From positions 1-6,695 of the forward strand of contig JANXQZ010001035.1 in the NCBI GenBank assembly GCA_025353235.1: a DNA stretch of 6,695 nucleotides, given 5' to 3'. This DNA is from Bryobacterales bacterium (GTDB lineage: Bacteria > Acidobacteriota > Terriglobia > Bryobacterales > Bryobacteraceae). The notes under the pieces were generated by a model. It did not search any database. It was not told the DNA's origin and worked only from the letters and a program-made list of their open reading frames with translations. Both the position numbers and the translations under genes were made by a program. Below are positions 1 through 5,181 of this stretch, one piece after another (the first letter of the stretch is position 1; the number at the start of each line of letters is the position of its first letter).

Positions 1-1150
1 GAAAATTTCGCTTGCGGAACTCTTCGGGAGTGAGGCCCACGGCTCGCGCGATTTTGTCCATGTGCCGCTCTAGCGCGAAGATGCTCTGGGGCGCGCCAAA
101 GCCGCGAAAAGCTCCGTGGGGCGGACAGTTTGTAGCCATGGCGCGACTGCGGATTCGAACATTCGCGCAAGCATACGGACCCGCCGCATGAATGGTTCCG
201 CGTGAAAGCACCACGGCCGACAGCGTGGCATAGGCGCCGCCATCGATCACGAACTCGATGTCCATGGCCAGCAGTTTTCCGTTGCTCGAAACAGCGGTTC
301 GATGTCGGGTGCGGGATGGATGCCGCTTCGTGGTGGCGGCCATGTCCTCGGCCCGGTCGTACACGAGCTTGACCGGCTTGCCCGATTTCCAGGCTAGCAG
401 CGCCGCGTGTCCCGCGATGATGGACGGATACTCTTCCTTACCGCCGAAACCGCCCCCGGTCTCCATCTGAATCACGCGCACCTTTTCCGGTGGCAGCCCG
501 AATGGTTTCAGGAGAGCTTTGTGAATGTAGTACGGGCACTGCATGGAGCCCCAAATTGTAATCCCGTCTTCCGGGTTTGCGGTAGCGATGATGCCGTTCG
601 GTTCGATGTAAAGCTGCTCCTGCGCGCCTGTGCGGTACTCGCCTTCCACGATGAACGCCGAAGTGTCCCAGACGGATTCCACATCGCCCTTGTCCATACG
701 GAAGTTTTTCAAGACGTTGTCTTCGCCCCAGACGATCGTCGATTTCGCTTCGGACTCTTCAATCGTGAAGACGGGAGGCAGAGGTTCGATGTCCAGCCTA
801 ACGAAATTGCGCGCTCTCTCCACGAGATATTTATCGGGATGGGCCAAGAGCACCACTGGCTCCTCTGGGTGGTTGATGAGGCCGTCCGCGAGCAGCGGCT
901 GATCGTTCAAAATCAGCGTGACGCAGTTCTCGCCAGGAATGTCCTTTGCGGTCACGATCGTGAATTCGTGCCAGGGGATAATGCCAGTGAATTCGATCTT
1001 GCGCAGTCGGCCTCGGGCGACCGGACTGCGGACCGTGACGCCGTGAAGCATCCCAGGAAAACTGATGTCATCGACGTACTTCGACTGTCCTGTTACTTTT
1101 TCGCGCCCTTCTTTGCGCGGCACGGAACGGCCTACGGTCGAATACGTCAT
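1..1150 (-). CDS. Xanthine dehydrogenase, molybdopterin-binding large subunit (partial, N-terminal 383 residues)
   Basis: Large subunit of a molybdenum hydroxylase that oxidises hypoxanthine/xanthine to urate, passing electrons to 2Fe-2S and FAD partners not seen here. The minus-strand ATG at 1148-1150 has an in-frame TGA two codons upstream, and the product opens with the family-typical VGRSVPRKEGREKVTG (residues 6-21), so the start is firm. An a/b-hammerhead domain spans roughly residues 18-125. The Moco-binding domain begins near 145 and holds TGGGFGGKE (231-239) and GAFRGFGAPQ (346-355). Q204, E239, R317 and F351 fall at the spacings of bovine XDH Gln767, Glu802, Arg880 and Phe914. The Glu and Arg separate xanthine dehydrogenases from aldehyde oxidases, so I favour a purine substrate. 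The gene runs off the left end; the C-terminal half, including the catalytic Glu1261 equivalent, is outside. It diverges from the DUF6986 gene. No Shine-Dalgarno is visible. Partner subunits could lie further left. Family very sure, substrate fairly sure. Confidence 0.95.
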   Translation of the reverse strand, partial: MTYSTVGRSVPRKEGREKVTGQSKYVDDISFPGMLHGVTVRSPVARGRLRKIEFTGIIPWHEFTIVTAKDIPGENCVTLILNDQPLLADGLINHPEEPVVLLAHPDKYLVERARNFVRLDIEPLPPVFTIEESEAKSTIVWGEDNVLKNFRMDKGDVESVWDTSAFIVEGEYRTGAQEQLYIEPNGIIATANPEDGITIWGSMQCPYYIHKALLKPFGLPPEKVRVIQMETGGGFGGKEEYPSIIAGHAALLAWKSGKPVKLVYDRAEDMAATTKRHPSRTRHRTAVSSNGKLLAMDIEFVIDGGAYATLSAVVLSRGTIHAAGPYACANVRIRSRAMATNCPPHGAFRGFGAPQSIFALERHMDKIARAVGLTPEEFRKRNF

Positions 1151-1180
1151 TGGTCAGCGCTTGTGTTTTACTTTACTATT
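1151..1180. promoter_or_regulatory. 30-base divergent intergenic region between xanthine dehydrogenase and DUF6986 genes
   Basis: Only 30 bases separate the two outward-facing ATG codons. The gap is AT-rich on its right side, unlike the flanking coding DNA. It is too short for two full promoters plus leaders, so at least one promoter must lie partly inside the opposite gene. On the plus strand, TACTTT (1169-1174) fits a -10 box placed for a leaderless start at 1181, but no good -35 accompanies it. On the minus strand, CATAAT (1183-1178) is a 5/6 match to a -10 box, about 27 bases before the xanthine dehydrogenase ATG. Neither gene has a recognisable Shine-Dalgarno. The boundaries are firm; the promoter boxes are guesses. 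Confidence 0.45.
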
Positions 1181-2461
1181 ATGCCAAGCACGGAATTTCC
1201 TGGGGACAGCGGCGAGCGGCAGCCGGTTCACACGGTTTACGGCGGCGCTCATCTGTTTCGGGCGGAAACGGCGGTCGATTTGGGGGCGCGTGCCAGGCAG
1301 ACTCTTCAAACCTACGGCGCTGGCGCGACCGAGTTCGCTCAGACACTGGGCATCGCTAACGAGATTGCGGATGCGGTGTATCGGCGGGTTGCCGAGAAGC
1401 TGAATCGAGAGGCGGTGGAGGATTTTCGGCTCGATTTCGAAGATGGTTACGGCAATCGCCCCGATGCGGAAGAGGATGGGCACGCATTGCAGGCGGCGGC
1501 TGAGGTCGCGCGAGGTTTGGCGGCGGGAACGCTGCCTCCGTTCATCGGGATTCGGATTAAACCGCTGACTGAGGTGTTGAAGGTCAGGTCTGTGCGGACG
1601 CTCGATCTGTTCCTGACTGCCCTGCTGGATCAGACGGGCGGGAATTTGCCCGCGAACTTTGTGGTGACCCAACCCAAGATCACGTCGCCTGCGGAAGTGG
1701 GTGCGCTGGTCGACCTCTTATCCCGCTTTGAATCGGCGCACAACCTCGCCAACGGTTCCATTCGCATTGAGCTCATGGTTGAGACCACGCAGAGCATCTT
1801 CGATTCTGCAGGCCGTGTCGCTCTGCCGGATCTGATTCGTGCGGCGAGCGGACGCTGCCGGGGAGCTCACTTCGGTGTCTACGACTACACCGCCGCATGC
1901 GAGATCACGGCCGAACATCAGGGCATGCCGCATCCGGCGTGCGACTTCGCGCGGAACGTGATGCAGGTGGCGCTCGCTGGTCGCGGTGTCACGTTGTCTG
2001 ATGGCGCGACCAACGTGATGCCGATCGCTCCCTATCGCGGCGGTGCACTTACGACCGAGCAGGAGGCCGAAAATAAACGCGTGGTGCATCGAGCCTGGCG
2101 GCTGCACTTCGATCAGGTGCAGCGTTCGCTTTATCGCGGATTTTATCAGGGGTGGGATTTGCATCCGGCCCAACTGCCTACTCGCTACGCGGCGGTGTTT
2201 GCATTTTTCCTGCAAGGGTTGCCGGCTGCTTCTGCGCGGCTGAAGAATTTCGTTGAGAAGGCGGCGCAGGCAACGCTGGTTGGGGACGTGTTCGACGATG
2301 CCGCTACAGGCCAGGGTCTGCTGAATTATTTTTTGCGGGGTTTAAACTGCGGCGCGATTACGGAAGGCGAGGCGCTCGCAACCGGGCTGACAGTGGCTGA
2401 ACTGGGCACGCGCTCGTTTGTTCGAATTCTGGAAGGTCGAAAGGGGCAGAAGGCGGGTTAA
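1181..2461 (+). CDS. DUF6986-type CitE/HpcH-like aldolase-superfamily protein
   Basis: A 426-residue protein of the HpcH/HpaI aldolase and citrate-lyase-beta (CitE) TIM-barrel superfamily, matching what I remember of DUF6986, whose members are sometimes labelled aldolase or phosphoenolpyruvate kinase. Landmarks: RQPVHTVY (13-20); FRLDFEDGYG (82-91), like the DLED loop of CitE; GIRIKPL (123-129), whose R125 matches the substrate arginine; IELMVETTQ (196-204), with E201 as likely metal ligand; HFGVYDYTAAC (230-240), with D235 as the second ligand; and DLHPAQL (326-332), like the C-terminal IHPxQ motif. A helical tail of about 95 residues follows. The frame stays open upstream to 407, but that part is antisense to xanthine dehydrogenase, so I place the start at ATG 1181, just before the conserved N-terminal motif. 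There is no Shine-Dalgarno and no signal peptide, so it is likely cytoplasmic. By superfamily it should act on an acyl-CoA or 2-oxoacid with Mg2+; the exact reaction is unknown. Its position beside xanthine dehydrogenase hints at purine-derived glyoxylate metabolism. Confidence 0.88.
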   Translation: MPSTEFPGDSGERQPVHTVYGGAHLFRAETAVDLGARARQTLQTYGAGATEFAQTLGIANEIADAVYRRVAEKLNREAVEDFRLDFEDGYGNRPDAEEDGHALQAAAEVARGLAAGTLPPFIGIRIKPLTEVLKVRSVRTLDLFLTALLDQTGGNLPANFVVTQPKITSPAEVGALVDLLSRFESAHNLANGSIRIELMVETTQSIFDSAGRVALPDLIRAASGRCRGAHFGVYDYTAACEITAEHQGMPHPACDFARNVMQVALAGRGVTLSDGATNVMPIAPYRGGALTTEQEAENKRVVHRAWRLHFDQVQRSLYRGFYQGWDLHPAQLPTRYAAVFAFFLQGLPAASARLKNFVEKAAQATLVGDVFDDAATGQGLLNYFLRGLNCGAITEGEALATGLTVAELGTRSFVRILEGRKGQKAG

Positions 2462-2470
2462 CAACCCGCC
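2452..2470. terminator. Hairpin over the DUF6986 stop codon (possible terminator part)
   Basis: GGCGGGTT (2452-2459) and AACCCGCC (2463-2470) form a perfect 8-base-pair stem with an AAC loop, spanning the TAA stop at 2459-2461. No T-run follows, so it is not a textbook intrinsic terminator. It could still help end or protect the DUF6986 message, alone or with the palindromes after it. Confidence 0.4.
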
Positions 2471-2517
2471 GCAGGCTGCCAGCCTGCCCTACATTGTAGG
2501 GCAGCTTGTTAGGCTGC
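2471..2517. repeat. REPIN-like palindromic intergenic element
   Basis: Two 22-base arms (2471-2492 and 2496-2517) face each other around an ATT spacer and match at 17 of 22 positions. The inner 9 bases are perfect: CTGCCCTAC (2484-2492) against GTAGGGCAG (2496-2504). The left arm is itself palindromic, GCAGGCT-gcc-AGCCTGC (2471-2487), so two exclusive hairpins are possible. This arrangement of diverged, self-complementary arms in inverted orientation is that of REP/REPIN elements. It sits between convergent genes, where such elements tend to survive and may stop transcription from both sides. I cannot count genome copies from one window. Confidence 0.6.
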
Positions 2518-2538
2518 GCGCCGGTTGCTTACCGGCGC
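2518..2538. terminator. GC-rich hairpin just past the pyrophosphatase stop codon
   Basis: GCGCCGGT (2518-2525) and ACCGGCGC (2531-2538) form a perfect 8-base-pair stem with a 5-base TGCTT loop. It lies 4 bases past the minus-strand stop of the pyrophosphatase gene (2543-2545) and abuts the REPIN-like element. It lacks a T-run on either strand, so its role as terminator for the convergent pair is inferred from position and stem strength. Confidence 0.45.
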
Positions 2539-2542
2539 TTCG

Positions 2543-5077
2543 CTACTCTTTGCCGATTCGCATTCCGTAGAACGACCGCCATACGAAGATCATCGAGATA
2601 GCCAAAAACGCGACTGCAAGCCCGGTGCTTAGCGTGAACAGATTTTGTTCCTTTAACGATTCGGCCAGTTCCACCGCTAGAAGGCCGAACAAGGTCGTAA
2701 ATTTAATAATCGGGTTCAAGGCCACTGACGACGTATCCTTGAACGGATCGCCCACCGTATCGCCGACCACCGTCGCGGCGTGCAGATCGGTTCCCTTCTG
2801 CTTCAGCTCGGTCTCCACAATCTTCTTCGCGTTATCCCACGCGCCGCCCGCGTTCGCCATAAAAATCGCCTGATACAGCCCGAATAGCGCGATCGAGATC
2901 AAATATCCGATGAAGTAGTACGACTCGAAGAAAGCAAACGCCAGCGTGGCGAAGAACACCGTCAAGAAAATGTTGAACATGCCCTTCTGCGCGTACTGTG
3001 TGCAGATCTCGACAACCTTCTTGCTATCTTCCACCGACGCTCTGGTGGTCCCTTCCAGCTTTATGTTTGCCTTGATAAACTCAACGGCGCGATAAGCTCC
3101 GGTGGTCACCGCTTGCATGGATGCGCCCGTGAACCAATAAATCATCGCTCCCCCAGTAATCAGGCCAAGGAGGAAAGGCGGATGGAGAATCGAGAGTTTC
3201 GACAGCAGCTCGGGCTGCAGGCCCTTGGTCAATGCAACGATGATCGAAAAAATCATCGTGGTAGCGCCCACTACTGCCGTGCCGATCAACACCGGCTTCG
3301 CCGTGGACTTGAACGTGTTCCCCGCGCCATCGTTCTCTTCCAGATTCTCTTTGGCGCGTTCAAAATTCGGCGTAAAGCCGAAGTGCTTCTTGATGTCGCC
3401 TTCGATTCCAGGGATCGACTCGATTACCGAGAGCTCATATACGGATTGCGCGTTGTCGGTGACGGGTCCATAAGAATCCACCGCGATCGTCACTGGTCCC
3501 ATGCCGAGAAATCCAAACGCGACCAAGCCGAATGCGAACACCGCGGGAGCGATCATCAGCCCGCCCAGCCCCATCGTGCTCACCCCGTATGCCGCAGTCA
3601 TCAGCACCAGGATGGCCATGCCGATCCAATACGCGCTGAAGTTCCCGGCTACGAGGCCCGAAAGAATGTTAAGAGACGCTCCGCCTTCGCGCGACGAGAT
3701 CACCACTTCGCGAACGTGCGAGGAGTCCATGGAGGTGAAGACCTTTACGAGTTCGGGGATGATGGCGCCAGCGAGCGTGCCGCAGGTAATTACGGTTGAA
3801 AGCTTCCACCAAAGCGATGTATCGCCGCCGAGATCCGGGATCATGAAGGCTGAAACCACATAGGTTAGCGCCACGGAAATGATGGAGGTGAGCCACACCA
3901 GGAAAGTGAGCGGCGCTTCGAAATTCATCTTGTCTACATTTGCGTAGCGGCTCTTCGCAATGGCTTCGTTAATGAAGTACGACAGCCCCGAGGAGATCAC
4001 CATCATGATGCGCATGGCGAAGATCCACACCAGCAACTGCACCTTGAGCATAGGGCTGTTCACGGCCAGCAGGATAAAGGTGATCAGCGCTACGCCGGTA
4101 ACGCCGTAAGTTTCAAAGCCGTCGGCGCTGGGTCCGACGGAGTCGCCTGCGTTATCGCCCGTGCAGTCCGCGATCACGCCGGGGTTGCGCGCGTCATCTT
4201 CCTTGATCTTGAAAACGATCTTCATGAGATCCGCGCCGATGTCGGCGATCTTGGTGAAAATGCCGCCTGCCACGCGCAGAGCCGCCGCCCCGAGGGATTC
4301 GCCGATTGCGAAACCGATGAAGCAGGGCCCGGCGTAGTCGCCCGGTACGAACAGGAGGATGAACAGCATCAGGAGCAGCTCCACGCTGATCAGCAGCATG
4401 CCAATGCTCATTCCCGACTTAAGCGGAATGGCGTAGCAGGGGTAAGGCTTCCCGGTTAAGCTGGCGAACGCAGTCCTCGAATTCGCGAATGTATTGACGC
4501 GAATTCCGAACCAAGCCACACCGAAGCTGCCACCTATTCCGATCAGGCTGAACAGCAGAATTACAATGACCTTCACGGCATCCATGTGCCGCAACACGCC
4601 AAAATACAGCAGAATCACCGAACCGATAAATGCCTCGAGGATCAAGAGGAATTTGCCTTGCGTTAATAAATAGGTCTTGCAAGTTTCGTAAATCAGCTCG
4701 GAAATTTCGAGCATGGACGAGTGCACCGGCATGTTTTTCAGCTGGGTGTAAATCATCAACCCGAACAAGAGTCCGAGGGCGCAGACGCCTAGCCCAATCA
4801 TGAGCAGGGACCGGCCGTTGATTCCGCCCAGAAACGTTGCCTGGCCAAGGTCAGGCAGCACCAGCTCCGCTTCACCGCCCTGGTGGGTGGCGGGAACCTG
4901 CGCAAAAGCCGCCGCGGGAACGCTGATCAGGATCGCGAGCGCCAGCAAAGCCGGCAGCACAGCAAACAAAACTTGTCTTACAACAGAGCCAAACCGCCGA
5001 AGCGGGGTCTGCAAGGCATCGGCGTGGTTCGCCGGCAAGCAGGGCGTAAGGATCCGTGATTCGGAACTTGGTAACAA
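2543..5077 (-). CDS. hppA: Membrane-bound proton-translocating pyrophosphatase (K+-independent type)
   Basis: Integral membrane pump that hydrolyses pyrophosphate and exports cations, most likely H+. The 844 residues include many hydrophobic helices and the three cytoplasmic signature regions: GGIFTKIADIGADL (271-284) through EDDARNP (293-299) to GDNAGD (307-312); GPVTDNAQS (537-545); and GDTVGDPFKDTSS (772-784) preceded by NAGGAWDNAKK (742-752). K590 in GNTFKSTAK sits where K+-independent pumps carry lysine and K+-dependent ones alanine. E322 in FETYGVT lines up with the gating glutamate of the DLFETYAVT motif of K+-independent H+ pumps. Usual family length is about 660-800; the excess is an N-terminal extension with a signal peptide (about 28-59, AFA before Q60). 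The start is TTG 5077: an in-frame TGA lies directly before it and GGAGGA stands 4 bases upstream. Unusual for the family are GDNAGDSVGPSAD, DNAQS and DTSSV. It converges on the DUF6986 gene and probably has its own promoter. Confidence 0.96.
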   Translation of the reverse strand: MLPSSESRILTPCLPANHADALQTPLRRFGSVVRQVLFAVLPALLALAILISVPAAAFAQVPATHQGGEAELVLPDLGQATFLGGINGRSLLMIGLGVCALGLLFGLMIYTQLKNMPVHSSMLEISELIYETCKTYLLTQGKFLLILEAFIGSVILLYFGVLRHMDAVKVIVILLFSLIGIGGSFGVAWFGIRVNTFANSRTAFASLTGKPYPCYAIPLKSGMSIGMLLISVELLLMLFILLFVPGDYAGPCFIGFAIGESLGAAALRVAGGIFTKIADIGADLMKIVFKIKEDDARNPGVIADCTGDNAGDSVGPSADGFETYGVTGVALITFILLAVNSPMLKVQLLVWIFAMRIMMVISSGLSYFINEAIAKSRYANVDKMNFEAPLTFLVWLTSIISVALTYVVSAFMIPDLGGDTSLWWKLSTVITCGTLAGAIIPELVKVFTSMDSSHVREVVISSREGGASLNILSGLVAGNFSAYWIGMAILVLMTAAYGVSTMGLGGLMIAPAVFAFGLVAFGFLGMGPVTIAVDSYGPVTDNAQSVYELSVIESIPGIEGDIKKHFGFTPNFERAKENLEENDGAGNTFKSTAKPVLIGTAVVGATTMIFSIIVALTKGLQPELLSKLSILHPPFLLGLITGGAMIYWFTGASMQAVTTGAYRAVEFIKANIKLEGTTRASVEDSKKVVEICTQYAQKGMFNIFLTVFFATLAFAFFESYYFIGYLISIALFGLYQAIFMANAGGAWDNAKKIVETELKQKGTDLHAATVVGDTVGDPFKDTSSVALNPIIKFTTLFGLLAVELAESLKEQNLFTLSTGLAVAFLAISMIFVWRSFYGMRIGKE

Positions 5078-5081
5078 TCAA

Positions 5082-5087
5082 TCCTCC
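5082..5087 (-). promoter_or_regulatory. Ribosome binding site of the pyrophosphatase gene
   Basis: GGAGGA on the minus strand, a strong Shine-Dalgarno, ends 4 bases before the TTG at 5077. The spacing is short but workable. Together with the TGA immediately before the TTG, it decides the start, since no ATG or GTG lies nearby in frame. Confidence 0.75.
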
Positions 5088-5127
5088 AATGGACGTTTAA
5101 GAGCTAGTCCGGGTATCGGGCCAGCAA

Positions 5128-5147
5128 CACGTACGATATCGCACGTG
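5128..5147. promoter_or_regulatory. 20-base near-perfect palindrome in the pyrophosphatase leader
   Basis: CACGTACGATATCGCACGTG is a 20-base inverted repeat with one mismatched pair, which would be a G-U wobble in RNA. It lies 50-70 bases upstream of the pyrophosphatase TTG and 34 bases past the stop of the beta-propeller gene. As DNA it is a good size for a dimeric repressor or activator site. As RNA it would be an 8-base-pair stem with an AUAU loop, so it could also end the upstream transcript, although no T-run follows. A weak -10-like TATATC (5157-5152, minus strand) lies next to it with no convincing -35, so an operator overlapping a promoter is possible but unproven. Confidence 0.4.
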
Positions 5148-5181
5148 AGTAGATATATGCAACTTCAATCAGTCGAACGGA

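Noticed and set aside
407..1180. Open plus-strand frame continuous with the DUF6986 gene, which could be called a 684-residue fusion protein
   Set aside because: It is exactly antisense to the xanthine dehydrogenase gene, whose frame carries clear family motifs. The plus-strand translation there looks like no known domain, and DUF6986 homology begins only at ATG 1181.
1154..2215. Two minus-strand open frames (172 and 165 codons) opposite the DUF6986 gene
   Set aside because: They are antisense shadows of a conserved gene with no motifs and no ribosome site. They are not continuous with the xanthine dehydrogenase gene, which starts at 1150.
3113..3799. 228-codon plus-strand open frame inside the pyrophosphatase gene
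   Set aside because: It is antisense to strongly conserved pump sequence; the translation is rich in Arg and His with no domain pattern. It is a by-product of codon bias.
4872..5081. Short minus-strand frame starting at a TTG (5081) overlapping the start of the pyrophosphatase gene, a possible leader peptide
   Set aside because: It sits only one base from the GGAGGA site, has no conserved features, and runs in another frame through the signal-peptide coding region; nothing supports its translation.
5163..5177. TTGAAG (5168-5163) or TTCGAC (5177-5172) on the minus strand as a -35 box for the pyrophosphatase promoter
   Set aside because: Neither has a matching -10 at 16-18 bases; spacing to the TATATC box is far too short. 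I do not call a promoter from them.
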